Shown: positions 15,451 to 25,089, numbered from the stretch's first letter. The stretch is DNA of 48,481 nt from Flammeovirgaceae bacterium UBA2786 (GCA_002352225.1 DEIA01000028.1:6102-54582), one strand, 5' to 3'. Program-made: numbers and translations. The notes: generated by a model not told the origin, from the sequence alone.

Positions 15451-18400
15451 CCTGCTCGGTATCGGGTGTAAGATTAAGTTGCTTGCGCCTGCGCTCGCGT
15501 GTGGAACGCAGCAAATCTTTTATGTTGTTAAAACTTTGGGTATGCAACAAACTAACTCCGGTGGTAACGGCAGTCTGGGCACCCAGTGTGTTGGTTAGCT
15601 GGTTAAAATTAGAACGGCTATACATCTTCACTTTAAATTTTCCGTCAGGGGTAAGCAGGTAATCAATTGTCCAGTCGCCAATCATGTTAGCTGCACTTGA
15701 TTGATTGGTTTGATTTCCAAATGTGCCATCGCGTGTAACGCGCAAGCGGCCATTTAAAAATGAGTAAGAAAGGCGTAATTGAAAGGTATTAAACGCTTCC
15801 TGATCCATGGCGCCAATATCAAGATCAATTTCAAGATTCTGATCTACCTGGGTAAGCCAATAGCTTAGTTGATTGGAGAGCAGCTCGCTCACACTATTGG
15901 ATATCGAACCGCTTGTACTAAATGAATCGTGTGGAGAAAATCTGCGCAGAATAATGAGGCTAAACACCTGTCGTTTTAGTTCCTGCTCGTCCAGCTTGGC
16001 TTTAAATGCTTTGAATGCAAAATTCAGTTGCACATTTGTTCCGTTATCGGCTGTTACATTATCAGGAAGGTTTTTGGCGTCAATATCAAATGCAATTTGA
16101 GGCGAAAGCATGGGGCCATCCAGCTCCAGTAAAACCTCTACCGGGTATTTTCTGCGAACCTGTGCCGAAGCCTGAGTCTGTTCGCTTTGATCGGGAAGGA
16201 TAGGCCCTAACGAAGCCATCTGTCTGTAGCGGGCATTCAGATCTAATACACCGCCATACGGATCGCCATACCAACTGATGCGGCTACCTTTTGTAATGGC
16301 AAATTCCTTATTAATAATATCATATAGCGTGAAGTTGTAATACCCTTGCTCAAATTCGTATAGTCCAAACATATTGAATTCACCTTTGGTATCTATTTGT
16401 AGTTTGATATCGCCATTTCCATATCCACGAATAATATCTCCGGATTTAATATCAAAAATAATTTCGGTGTAGGCATCGGGTGTAATGTCAAGATTTAAAT
16501 CCAGAATGATTCCACCTGGTTCACTACTGGCTTTACTGTTTTCTTTCTTTGTAGCTACCGGTGTATCGCTAAAGTGAACAAAGTTTATGAAATCACTTTT
16601 TTCTACAGACTCAGATCCGCTTATGGGAATAAATACCCGTGTGTTTTTTGAGGTACGTGCGGTGGCCGAAATTTTTATATTGTTAAGCGGCCCCAGCATG
16701 TTTAGGTTTCCACTGCCATAGGCCTGGCCGTAGAACAAGCTATTGTCTTTGCTTGTTGTATTTAACAACTGAAAGGTAGAAAAGGATGCATCGAGGTTTA
16801 TTCTGAATCGGGAGAAATTCCGGTGGGTGAGGTATCCATCCAGTATTCCTTTGTTTTTTAATCCATCATAAAGAGTAAAATCATTAAAGATAATTTTGTT
16901 GGGTGTCATGGCCAGCGTGCCATCAAATGTGTAAAGGGTTTTGAGGTAATCGATCATAATCTGGCCACGTGCAATTTTTCCCTCACCTTGTATTAAGGGC
17001 TGTGCAAAGGTTCCGGTTAGTTCATACTTCCCCGTAAGGGTTCCGTCCATTCTTGAGAAAATACCCTTCAGAAACGGTTCTATTATTTTGAGGTTTGTTT
17101 CTTCTAAAGTAGCGTTAATTGAAAGTGGACTCTTTTTATCGTCAGGGTTATACGTACCCGTTAAGTTTAATGTACGGATATTTAAGCGGTCAATGTAAAA
17201 ATCAATCAGAAATTGTTTAATCTCCTTATCCCACAAAGTAGAGCCTGTAACATCGCCCACCAGAAATTTATCCACTTCAAGGTTTTTAATTTTTACATTG
17301 TTTTGAAGTGCAAAGTCGCTATACAAACCTTTTATCTCAACAAAGCCATCAATTATACCACTTAGCGGAGTAGGACTGATGGAGTTTAGAATTTTTAAAT
17401 CAAAATTAGAGAGCGTAAGAACCAATGGTTCGGTTGAGTCTTTAGAGATTTCTCCGTTTAATAGTGCAGACTCATTGTCGTGAAATAGTTTGAGGTTATT
17501 AATCTTCCACTCACTTCCCTTTACGAGTGTATAGTTTTCGGCATCAATCTGCCATGATTTTTCAAGTATATGTAGCCGCGATGGAAGTATTTTAATTTTT
17601 GTACTGTCTGCTAAAAAATCTATTTCTGATTGCAGGCGTACATAGTTGGTTGTTCCTTCCTGATCAAAATCTAAACCAAAATCTATATGATCTTCGTCCC
17701 AAACGGCTTCTGCAAATAATTCTTTAGTTGTAAAATTTTTAGCAAGGTGTTGCCTTCCCGATTCTAGTGAGAGTACCGCCAGTACCCGGCTGCTATCGCG
17801 AATTTTAGAACCTGAGAATTCAATCTCATTATCAAAAAAATGTTTTCCGTTATACGTTACGGTGTCGATGCGCGAGAGCGCCTGTAGCCGCGAGGTAAAG
17901 CCATTGCTAAAGGAGCCTTCAATCCGACTTTCTTCTGAAAGGGCAAGTGGCAGATTTACCAGATTAAGAAGTGGGTTAATATCTTTCAGGTCGATGAAAA
18001 AATTAACCTGATACTCCTGGCTGGTTTTGCGTTTTTTAGAATAGTATGCGGAAAGTTCCTCTTTGTTGTTGCGAAGGTTAAGATTAAATTCTTTGCTTAA
18101 TTTTTGTAAATCGCTAAAGAGCGAAGAAAGATAAAAAGCACCTGTAAGACTGGCATCGGCAAACGAGCTATGCAAACTTAAGTTGCGAATGCTGTCATCC
18201 AAAGACGATCGAATCAACACATTATCGATATTCATAGCCTGGTTGTTGAACTCGATATGACTTTGTGAGAGTTGGGCTCGCCCGAAGAGGCTATCCAGTT
18301 TTAAGCCTTTAATATCAATGTCAATATTTGATTTTAGAAAAATATGATCGCGTGTTAAACCAATTGGCCGGGTAAGCAGGGTATCTAGTTGAGCTTTTAT

Positions 18401-19987
18401 TTTTATTACCTGCTGCCCGGGTCTTATGTTTATTCCGCCCATGGCCCGTAGTTGAAGGTGGGGATCGTCAATAGATACAATACCATTAAAGAGCTCGCGG
18501 GCAAAGCGGGCATCGGTAGCAATATTGGTATAATTGTAATTTCGTATACCAATAGATTGAATCTTTCCGGCAAGATTAAAGTCGGCTGTTTCTTGTGTAA
18601 GCCCCTTGCCTTTTATGCGCCCGGCCAACGTTACCTTCTGAAACGTAGCCGTATCTTGAAACACCATTCCGAGATCGAACTGGTTGAGGGTAAGGTTACC
18701 ACTATAGGTGGATTGGTTAACATGTTGTTGATCGATCTTCAGGTTTATGTCTGAAATAATTTGCCCAAAAGCACCACGGAAATTACCGTTTGCAACAAAG
18801 TCATCAATAAAGCCTGTAAACTTTCCAACAAGATTAAACCTTCCAAAGGGTTGCAAAATGGTATTGATGTTGTTGGGAAACAGAAAAGCAAGATCGTTTA
18901 TAAAAATGTTTCCCGATTTAATATCCAGATTAATAAAGGTTTCATTAAGAACAGGCAACCCATCCAACTGAAGTTTGCCGGCAACATTAGTTTCGCCAGA
19001 GGTAAGATCCATGTTCTGCACCGTTAACCGGTTTATGCGTCCGCTAACCTGTCCCGATAGGGTAATGGGTTCGGGCAGACGTTTAAGTCCTGGTGTAAAC
19101 TGAGCCAGGTCGGCCGGATAAATTATCACCTTACGAAGGCTGGCCTTAAGATTTACTTTGTTATTGAAATCATTCAGGTCGGCCAATGATTTGTATTTAA
19201 ACTGAATCGTATCGCTAAGTTTACTTTCGCCAATCCGGGCGTTCAGGTTCAGAAAATCCATTCCGGTTTGCGATAACCTGAAAAACGTTGAGAAGTTGTG
19301 TACCGGTAGGGAACAGTTTTTTTCTTCACCTACCAGCGTATTGAGTTTTAACTCGATGGTGTCGCCAATTACTTTAAAATTGTTGGCTTGCGCCTCGTCA
19401 ATAAATAAATTGATGTGATTGTAGTCGAACGCGTTTTTAATAGAGTCTTTCTGGTCGTCATGTAACTTAAAGTCGGTGCGATAAATCAGAATTTCACCGA
19501 TATTAATGTGTTTGCCCCCTCCCTTACCACCTCCACCTGCAAACTGTTTATTAATTTCGGCAATGAAGAGATTAATATTTAAGTCGCGCAGGGAGTCTGG
19601 TTTGTCTATTTTAAAGAGTTTTACCTGAGCACCTTCAAGTAAGACAGCGTCAAGATTAATATCATTATTGTTGAGTAGTGTTGATAAGCTGAAGTTGACC
19701 AGAAGTTTATCGGTACCAATCATGGTGTTGCCGGCCGGGTCCGTTACAGTAAGTCCGCTAAGTTCAAGGCGATCGTACCACACCAGGTTTACACGCGAGT
19801 AGTTGATTGTAAAACCAGAGATTCGGGAAAAGTTTTTGGTGAGTTGCTGAGCAATACTTTTTTGAACAGCAGGGATTTGCAGGATAAAAAAGCTACCAAT
19901 TACAAAGACAAGAATAAAATAGGTGGCGTAAAGCAGCAAGCGCCTAAACCACATAAACAGACGATTTTTAATAACTTGCAGTTTCAT
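15434..19987 (-). CDS. tamB: TamB-like translocation and assembly module protein
   Basis: This 1517-residue AsmA/TamB-family protein has an N-terminal membrane anchor (about residues 14-36, LLLYATYFILVFVIGSFFIL). A long beta-rich body follows, consistent with the groove-shaped lipid-transfer bridge between inner and outer membranes. The C-terminal DUF490 domain spans about 1050-1480, with KGSRISWYGDPYGGVLDLNARY and a terminal LTNTLGAQTAVTTG-like segment. It is expected to assist outer-membrane protein or phospholipid transport. The gene is divergent from tsaD with only 11 bases between starts, an arrangement I recall as common in Bacteroidota, and is followed by the overlapping DUF2279 gene. 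Confidence 0.9.
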   Translation of the reverse strand: MKLQVIKNRLFMWFRRLLLYATYFILVFVIGSFFILQIPAVQKSIAQQLTKNFSRISGFTINYSRVNLVWYDRLELSGLTVTDPAGNTMIGTDKLLVNFSLSTLLNNNDINLDAVLLEGAQVKLFKIDKPDSLRDLNINLFIAEINKQFAGGGGKGGGKHINIGEILIYRTDFKLHDDQKDSIKNAFDYNHINLFIDEAQANNFKVIGDTIELKLNTLVGEEKNCSLPVHNFSTFFRLSQTGMDFLNLNARIGESKLSDTIQFKYKSLADLNDFNNKVNLKASLRKVIIYPADLAQFTPGLKRLPEPITLSGQVSGRINRLTVQNMDLTSGETNVAGKLQLDGLPVLNETFINLDIKSGNIFINDLAFLFPNNINTILQPFGRFNLVGKFTGFIDDFVANGNFRGAFGQIISDINLKIDQQHVNQSTYSGNLTLNQFDLGMVFQDTATFQKVTLAGRIKGKGLTQETADFNLAGKIQSIGIRNYNYTNIATDARFARELFNGIVSIDDPHLQLRAMGGINIRPGQQVIKIKAQLDTLLTRPIGLTRDHIFLKSNIDIDIKGLKLDSLFGRAQLSQSHIEFNNQAMNIDNVLIRSSLDDSIRNLSLHSSFADASLTGAFYLSSLFSDLQKLSKEFNLNLRNNKEELSAYYSKKRKTSQEYQVNFFIDLKDINPLLNLVNLPLALSEESRIEGSFSNGFTSRLQALSRIDTVTYNGKHFFDNEIEFSGSKIRDSSRVLAVLSLESGRQHLAKNFTTKELFAEAVWDEDHIDFGLDFDQEGTTNYVRLQSEIDFLADSTKIKILPSRLHILEKSWQIDAENYTLVKGSEWKINNLKLFHDNESALLNGEISKDSTEPLVLTLSNFDLKILNSISPTPLSGIIDGFVEIKGLYSDFALQNNVKIKNLEVDKFLVGDVTGSTLWDKEIKQFLIDFYIDRLNIRTLNLTGTYNPDDKKSPLSINATLEETNLKIIEPFLKGIFSRMDGTLTGKYELTGTFAQPLIQGEGKIARGQIMIDYLKTLYTFDGTLAMTPNKIIFNDFTLYDGLKNKGILDGYLTHRNFSRFRINLDASFSTFQLLNTTSKDNSLFYGQAYGSGNLNMLGPLNNIKISATARTSKNTRVFIPISGSESVEKSDFINFVHFSDTPVATKKENSKASSEPGGIILDLNLDITPDAYTEIIFDIKSGDIIRGYGNGDIKLQIDTKGEFNMFGLYEFEQGYYNFTLYDIINKEFAITKGSRISWYGDPYGGVLDLNARYRQMASLGPILPDQSEQTQASAQVRRKYPVEVLLELDGPMLSPQIAFDIDAKNLPDNVTADNGTNVQLNFAFKAFKAKLDEQELKRQVFSLIILRRFSPHDSFSTSGSISNSVSELLSNQLSYWLTQVDQNLEIDLDIGAMDQEAFNTFQLRLSYSFLNGRLRVTRDGTFGNQTNQSSAANMIGDWTIDYLLTPDGKFKVKMYSRSNFNQLTNTLGAQTAVTTGVSLLHTQSFNNIKDLLRSTRERRRKQLNLTPDTEQDDQIE

Positions 19988-19998
19988 TTACTGTTAGC

Positions 19999-21009
19999 AT
20001 GCAACCTGTAATTCTTGCCATTGAATCTTCCTGCGATGAAACCTCCGCATCGATAATACAAGCCGGCAAGGTACTTAATAATGTAATTGCCTCACAAACA
20101 GTACACCAGAAATATGGTGGCGTGGTGCCAGAGCTTGCTTCGCGGGCACATCAACAACTAATTCATCAGGTTGTTAACGAAGCGTTAACTTCGGCAGGTA
20201 TCCAAACTAACCAATTAAATGCTATTGCATTTACCCGGGGGCCTGGGTTACTGGGTTCTTTGCTGGTTGGGGTTTCGTTTGCTAAAGGCATGGCACTTGG
20301 GTTACAGCTTCCGTTGATCGAGGTAAACCATATGGAGGCACATGTATTAGCACATTTTATTGATGAACCCCGGCCTACTTTTCCGTTTTTGTGCCTTACA
20401 GTAAGTGGTGGCCATACCCAACTGGTGGTAGTGCATGATTTTTTGAACATGGAAGTGATAGGTGAAACCCGCGATGATGCCATTGGTGAAGCCTTTGATA
20501 AGGCAGCCAAAATGATGGAGTTTCCATACCCGGGCGGACCATTAATCGATAAGTATGCACAATATGGTAACCCGAAAGCTTTTACTTTTCCGCATACTTC
20601 AATTCCGGGGTTGGATTTTTCGTTTAGTGGAATTAAAACAGCATTTCTTTATTTTTTGCGCGACCATAAGAAAAATGAACCCCGTTTTGTAGAACTATTT
20701 GGCCCTGATATTTGTGCCAGCCTGCAGGCTCATTTAGTTGCTATGGTAATGGAAAAGTTAAAATTGGCTGTGGCTCAAACCGGAATTAATCGTGTGGCTA
20801 TTGCCGGTGGGGTAGCGGCAAACTCTGGCTTACGTAAAAGTATGCAAAAGCAGGCGCAACAATCGGGGTGGAGTGTGTTTATACCAAAATTTGAATATTG
20901 TACAGATAATGCAGCAATGATCGCCACTGCGGCCCATTATAAATATCTTGCCAAACGTTTTGCATCTTTGGATGTAGCACCATTAGCCAATCTGGCTATT
21001 GGTGATTAA
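19999..21009 (+). CDS. tsaD: tRNA N6-adenosine threonylcarbamoyltransferase
   Basis: This 336-residue cytoplasmic enzyme transfers threonylcarbamoyl to A37 of tRNAs that read ANN codons, with TsaB/TsaE partners elsewhere. The N-terminus ILAIESSCDETSAS is the family signature. Metal-binding histidines are at 111 and 115 (NHMEAHVLAH). The ASKHA motifs SGGHTQL and VAIAGGVAANSGLR are present, as is the metal-binding aspartate in CTDNAAMIA near residue 307. Length and motifs are complete. It starts a rightward run with the thioesterase, smpB and NlpC genes, at gaps of 1-14 bases. Confidence 0.97.
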   Translation: MQPVILAIESSCDETSASIIQAGKVLNNVIASQTVHQKYGGVVPELASRAHQQLIHQVVNEALTSAGIQTNQLNAIAFTRGPGLLGSLLVGVSFAKGMALGLQLPLIEVNHMEAHVLAHFIDEPRPTFPFLCLTVSGGHTQLVVVHDFLNMEVIGETRDDAIGEAFDKAAKMMEFPYPGGPLIDKYAQYGNPKAFTFPHTSIPGLDFSFSGIKTAFLYFLRDHKKNEPRFVELFGPDICASLQAHLVAMVMEKLKLAVAQTGINRVAIAGGVAANSGLRKSMQKQAQQSGWSVFIPKFEYCTDNAAMIATAAHYKYLAKRFASLDVAPLANLAIGD

Positions 21010-21023
21010 AATTATTATTTCTT

Positions 21024-21413
21024 GTGAAGAATATTTTTAAACCAGGAGACCAAAAGCATTACCGGGTGCGCGTTACCGAAAGCGATTGTGCAGCTTTTCA
21101 GGGCAAACTGGTTCATCCGGTTTATGCCACTTTTGCCTTGGCCCGCGATTTTGAATGGTCGTCTCGGCTTTTTTTTCTGGAAATGAAAGATGAAGATGAA
21201 GAAGGTGTAGGGACAATGCTTTCAATAGAACATAAAAGTATGGCGCGCCCTGGCGATGAAGTAATGATTACTGCCACAGTAGAAACTATAAATGGAAATG
21301 AATTGATTTGTTCAATAGAAGCCATATGCAATAACCACCTTGTGGCTACCGGAAAAACAGGGCAAAAGATGTTAAAAAAAGAAAAGTTATACCGATTAAT
21401 GAATAACGTGTAG
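21024..21413 (+). CDS. Hotdog-fold thioesterase family protein
   Basis: This 129-residue protein starts with GTG at 21024, giving VKNIFKPGDQKHYRVRV. The N-terminal motif VTESDCAAFQGKLVHPVYATFALARDFEW and the later EHKSMARPGDEVMITATVE fit the FlK-like/acyl-CoA thioesterase hotdog group. It is expected to hydrolyse acyl-CoA thioesters; the substrate is unknown. It lies in a tight run between tsaD (14 bases) and smpB (1 base). Confidence 0.75.
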   Translation: MKNIFKPGDQKHYRVRVTESDCAAFQGKLVHPVYATFALARDFEWSSRLFFLEMKDEDEEGVGTMLSIEHKSMARPGDEVMITATVETINGNELICSIEAICNNHLVATGKTGQKMLKKEKLYRLMNNV

Positions 21414-21414
21414 T

Positions 21415-21879
21415 ATGGCTGAGAAACGGTTTTCGAATACAGTTAACGTGCGCAACAAGCAAGCAACATTTAATTATGAGTTGCTCGATAAATTTATTGC
21501 CGGCATAGTATTACGGGGCACAGAAATAAAATCAATTCGCGAAGGAAAAGTGAATTTACAGGATGGATATTGTTATTTTAGCAAAGGCGAAATGTTTGTG
21601 AAGGGGATAAGTATAACACCTTATGCACAAGGAACTCACTACAATCATGAAGCCGGCCGCGAAAGAAAGGTATTAATGAAAAAAGCAGAGCTTATAAAGT
21701 TGGAGGCAAAAACTGAAGAGAAGGGTCTGGCGTTAATTCCAGTACGATTGTTTATTAATGACAGAGGATTAGCAAAGCTGGAGATTGGCCTGGGGCGTGG
21801 AAAAAAGACACACGATAAGCGTGAGAGTATAAAAGAACGGGATGTGAAACGGGAATTGAACCGAATTAAAATTCGATAA
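21415..21879 (+). CDS. smpB: SsrA-binding protein SmpB
   Basis: This 154-residue protein binds tmRNA and brings it to stalled ribosomes in trans-translation. Family motifs are complete: RNKQATFNYELLDKFIAGIVLRGTEIKSIREGKVNL, then YAQGTHYNHEAGRERKVLMKK, then the basic tail GRGKKTHDKRESIKERDVKRE. The ATG follows the thioesterase stop by 1 base. No ssrA gene was found in the window. Confidence 0.97.
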   Translation: MAEKRFSNTVNVRNKQATFNYELLDKFIAGIVLRGTEIKSIREGKVNLQDGYCYFSKGEMFVKGISITPYAQGTHYNHEAGRERKVLMKKAELIKLEAKTEEKGLALIPVRLFINDRGLAKLEIGLGRGKKTHDKRESIKERDVKRELNRIKIR

Positions 21880-21885
21880 TATAAA

Positions 21886-22689
21886 ATGGATGTACTAGGT
21901 TATGGAGTTTGCAGATTAGCCCTGGTGCCGGTGCGCCTGGGCCCCGAAGAGCAAGCTCCGCAAGTAACACAACTGTTGTTTGGCGACCACTACGAAATGT
22001 TAAAGGTGGACGAAAGGCGCAATCGTATTTTAATTCGGGTACACATGGATGCTACCGAAGGTTGGATTGATGCCAGCCAGCATCATGGTATTACACACGA
22101 TTATTTTGAGCAGATAAACCTCGCTAATTTTAAAATTACTACCGATCTGACCTGCGGTATTCTGTACAAAAAAAGCCCGCTTACTATTTTGTTAGGTAGT
22201 ATTGTACCCATTTCCAATTCTGAATTGTTTAAGATGGAAGAGCAATTTGCTTTTAATGGCGAATCCAAAAGCCTGGGGCAAAAACGGGAATTTGAGTTTG
22301 TAAAAAACATTGCCCAAAAATACCTGAACGCACCACAGGTTGCAGGAGGCAAGAGCCCGTTTGGTATCGATCCATCAGGCTTTATACAAATGGTTATGAA
22401 GATTGCAGGTTACCCCATAAGCCGGTTGGCCCAGCAACAAATTAATGAAGGGAATAAGCTTACGTTGGAAGAAAGTAAACCTGGAGACGTAGCTTTTTTC
22501 AAAACATCCAACCCGGAATTACACACGGGTATAGTGTTGGATGATCGAAAAATAATCCATGCAGATGGGAGAGTGCGTATAGACCAGCTCAATGACGAGG
22601 GTATTATAAACTCAGATACCAAAACCTGTACACATCAACTGGTAGGAATCCGCAGGTATATCAATGCGAACGGAAATATGGCTGTGTAG
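21886..22689 (+). CDS. NlpC/P60 family protein with catalytic cysteine replaced by proline
   Basis: This 267-residue protein has an SH3-like N-terminal part (about 1-75) and a C-terminal NlpC/P60 domain (about 135-255), the layout of Bacteroidota cell-wall endopeptidases. The nucleophile motif, normally GIDCSGF, reads GIDPSGF: residue 163 is proline, codon CCA at 22372-22374. The tryptophan usually found just before GGKSPFG is also missing (QVAGGKS). The catalytic histidine is kept (His213 in PELHTGIV), as is His225 (KIIHADG). It has no evident signal peptide. If the read is right it is not a cysteine peptidase and may only bind peptidoglycan. It is the last intact gene of the tsaD run. Confidence 0.85.
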   Translation: MDVLGYGVCRLALVPVRLGPEEQAPQVTQLLFGDHYEMLKVDERRNRILIRVHMDATEGWIDASQHHGITHDYFEQINLANFKITTDLTCGILYKKSPLTILLGSIVPISNSELFKMEEQFAFNGESKSLGQKREFEFVKNIAQKYLNAPQVAGGKSPFGIDPSGFIQMVMKIAGYPISRLAQQQINEGNKLTLEESKPGDVAFFKTSNPELHTGIVLDDRKIIHADGRVRIDQLNDEGIINSDTKTCTHQLVGIRRYINANGNMAV

Positions 22690-23083
22690 TTCAGGGCGTG
22701 TGGTTAAACCGTCACTCAACGTGGTGGCCACGCACAATTACCCGCTCGTGTTACCGCCCCTTACGGAAGAAGGTATCTCGTATCTTTCCTTGCAGGATAT
22801 TTCGGCCATGAAGTTGAATGCCATCAGCAATTCGGGCAAGCGGTTGAAAGATTTTATAGACGTTTATTTCCTGCTGGAACGTTTTTCGTTAACCGAAATG
22901 ATTGACTTTTACACCGTAAAATATCCCAACTTTAACCCGATTATACCGCTACGGGCAGTAAGTTATTTTGACGACATTGATCCTAACCTCGACCCGCCTA
23001 AACTGAATCATAAGTTACCCCTGTCAGAAATCAAAAAGCGCATTACAGACAGCGTACTTCATTCGAGGAAAAAATTCGGATGA
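22690..23083 (+). pseudogene. Remnant of an AbiEii/AbiGii-type nucleotidyltransferase toxin
   Basis: The C-terminal part of an AbiEii-like toxin is readable: HNYPLVLPPLTEEGISYLSLQDISAMKLNAISNSGKRLKDFIDVYFLLERFSLTEM, in which the ISAMKLNAI and KDFIDVYFLL segments are typical. About 125 residues remain from a family of about 210-250. The N-terminal nucleotidyltransferase core with its GS...D catalytic motif is missing, and the frame runs upstream into the 3' end of the NlpC gene. The cognate antitoxin (AbiEi-like) is absent. I regard it as a dead toxin fragment. Confidence 0.7.
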
Positions 23084-23140
23084 TGTTTTGCCACAGGCTT
23101 ACAACTGTGGGCACGGGTTTGCTCTCTTATAGCCGCACTT

Positions 23141-23165
23141 GATAAACCCAAACTTTGGGTTTATC
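23141..23165. repeat. Perfect 12-bp palindrome upstream of the HNH gene
   Basis: GATAAACCCAAA and its exact reverse complement flank a single central base. It ends 9 bases before the HNH ATG, and only a weak T-run follows. It may be a terminator for the preceding run, an operator, or a hairpin over the HNH start. Confidence 0.6.
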
Positions 23166-23174
23166 TTTCCCAAT

Positions 23175-23666
23175 ATGAATAACAGGGTATTGGTATTAAA
23201 TCAAGACGATAGCCCGCTTATGGTGTGTTCGGTTCAGCGGGCATTTGTGTTGGTTTATATGAATAAGAGCGAATTGGTACGTCCGGCAAACGGGTATCGC
23301 ATTCATTCCATTACCCAATCGTACCCTATGCCTTCGGTTATCCGGTTAAACCGGTATGTAAATGCACCTTATAAGGGAGTAAGCCTTACCCGGCAAAATG
23401 TTTTTAAGCGCGATAACTTTGAGTGTCAGTATTGTGGCACGCACAAAGACCTAACGCTCGATCACGTAATGCCTAGTTCGCGCGGAGGCGCTCATGCCTG
23501 GACTAATCTGGCCACAGCCTGCAAACGGTGCAACGCCCGCAAAGGAGATTTTACACCAGACGAAGCAGGTATGGAACTAAAACGTAAACCATACAAGCCA
23601 TCCTACTCATTGTTTTTACGCAATGGAAACAATACACTTACCGAGTGGGATGAATACCTGGCTTGA
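23175..23666 (+). CDS. HNH endonuclease family protein
   Basis: This 163-residue protein has a complete HNH/zinc core: CQYC at 84-87, the catalytic DH pair at 96-97 (TLDHVMP), Asn111 and the second CxxC at 116-119 (CKRCN). The N-terminal part (NNRVLVLNQDDSPLMVCSV) is shared with a widespread group of HNH proteins in Bacteroidota and Cyanobacteria that are not tied to phage. The ATG at 23175 is preferred over a TTG at 23139, because the extra 12 residues would be encoded by the palindrome. The target is unknown. Confidence 0.9.
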   Translation: MNNRVLVLNQDDSPLMVCSVQRAFVLVYMNKSELVRPANGYRIHSITQSYPMPSVIRLNRYVNAPYKGVSLTRQNVFKRDNFECQYCGTHKDLTLDHVMPSSRGGAHAWTNLATACKRCNARKGDFTPDEAGMELKRKPYKPSYSLFLRNGNNTLTEWDEYLA

Positions 23667-23667
23667 T

Positions 23668-25017
23668 TTAACTAAACCTTAACGTAAAAGTTGTACGTAC
23701 ATCAGGTTCTGATTGAACGGTTAATGTACCATTATGCATCTGCATAATTTGCCTGGATAACGCAAGCCCAATACCCGAACCGGTTTTTTTTGTGGTGAAG
23801 AACGGAACAAAAATTCGTTCTATCGCTTCGGGAATAATGCCCGGGCCATTATCTGTAACTTCAATACAAACCGCATTATCCCTGGTTAACCCTTTTAGTA
23901 AGATGTGCGAATGTGAATTATTTTCTGAAGCCTCCATGGCATTTTTAATCAGGTTGATGAGTACCTGTTCAATCATTTCGGCATCGGCTTGTATAGTAAG
24001 GTAATCCGATTCGCAAACGCTTTCAAATTGAATGGCTGTCTTTTTTAACTCAGGCTTCATGAGTTGCGAAACCTTTTCAATCAGATCTTTTAACAGGATG
24101 CTTTTTAATTTTGGTTGAGGTACTGAGGTGTATTCCCTATAGGCATCTATAAATTTTATTAATCCTTTACTTCGGCCTTCAATAGTTGCCAGCCCTTCGC
24201 GCAAATCTTCTGCCCCTTCAGGTTTTAATTCGTAATGCAATTCTTTTTTGATCAGATCATGGTCCAGAATTTCGCGTAGGGTAGAAGTAAGCGATGAGAT
24301 GGGCGTTATTGAGTTCATGATCTCGTGGCGCAACACCCGGGTAAGATTTTGCCAGGCTTCCAGTTCCTGCTTTTGTAATTCGGTTTGAATGTTTTGTAAG
24401 GTTACCAATTTCACGTGCCCGCCCCTAATGCGCAACTCGGTTGCCTGCAACGTAAGAAGCACATCGGCACCGCCTTTATATAATACACTTTTGCCCGCCT
24501 CCACTTCCATTAAGGCTTCAAACAACCTGGCGTTGCGTAAGGTTAATTCCTTTATGTTTTTAATAGTATTGATGCCAATAAATTTTCGGGCAATAGGGTT
24601 AATGAGTTGAACTTCGCCCTCCGGGTCGAACGAAATTATACCGGTACGTACTTGTTGTACAATTGTGTTAAGGTACTGCCAGTGTTCTTCTTTTTCGGTG
24701 CGTGCTTTTCGAAACGCCTCCATTACTTCATTAAAGGCTGTATTCAAATCGCGAAAGCTCTTACCTAACTTATTATCATGAGCAAAACCCGAAATAAAAT
24801 CAGAGTACCGTACCGATTCCAGAAAACGCGTAAGCTTTCGATTGGTTTGTGATAAAAACCGATAGAGTTCTATGAGTTGCCCGATTATGATAACCAGCAT
24901 TAAGCCGGCAGCAAAAATCATATTAGGGTGGGTAACCATATACACCAATAGGGCCATGGTAAGCCCGATGAGCACCACCCGAAATGCAACCTTAAACCGA
25001 AAATCGTTAAAAGCCAT
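23668..25017 (-). CDS. Sensor histidine kinase, NtrB/NtrY-like
   Basis: This 449-residue membrane kinase has two N-terminal membrane helices (about 12-28 and 33-50), a linker, a PAS-like domain (about 105-220), a dimerisation/phosphoacceptor helix with His in LRHEIMNSITPI (about 233), and a HATPase domain with LINLIKNAMEA, DNGPGI and TTKKTGSGIGLALS. Its 3' end is 1 base from the HNH stop (convergent). The sigma-54 activator gene lies just upstream on the same strand (gap about 72 bases), so the two form a two-component pair. Confidence 0.92.
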   Translation of the reverse strand: MAFNDFRFKVAFRVVLIGLTMALLVYMVTHPNMIFAAGLMLVIIIGQLIELYRFLSQTNRKLTRFLESVRYSDFISGFAHDNKLGKSFRDLNTAFNEVMEAFRKARTEKEEHWQYLNTIVQQVRTGIISFDPEGEVQLINPIARKFIGINTIKNIKELTLRNARLFEALMEVEAGKSVLYKGGADVLLTLQATELRIRGGHVKLVTLQNIQTELQKQELEAWQNLTRVLRHEIMNSITPISSLTSTLREILDHDLIKKELHYELKPEGAEDLREGLATIEGRSKGLIKFIDAYREYTSVPQPKLKSILLKDLIEKVSQLMKPELKKTAIQFESVCESDYLTIQADAEMIEQVLINLIKNAMEASENNSHSHILLKGLTRDNAVCIEVTDNGPGIIPEAIERIFVPFFTTKKTGSGIGLALSRQIMQMHNGTLTVQSEPDVRTTFTLRFS

Positions 25018-25089
25018 CTATTCTATTTCAAAATTATTGTTGGCAGTTGCCTGTTACCGGTAACCGGAAACGTGTAACCGGTAACCATT

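Noticed and set aside
15873..19027. Several plus-strand frames of 60-100 residues
   Set aside because: They are antisense to the continuous 1517-codon tamB gene and show no family motifs.
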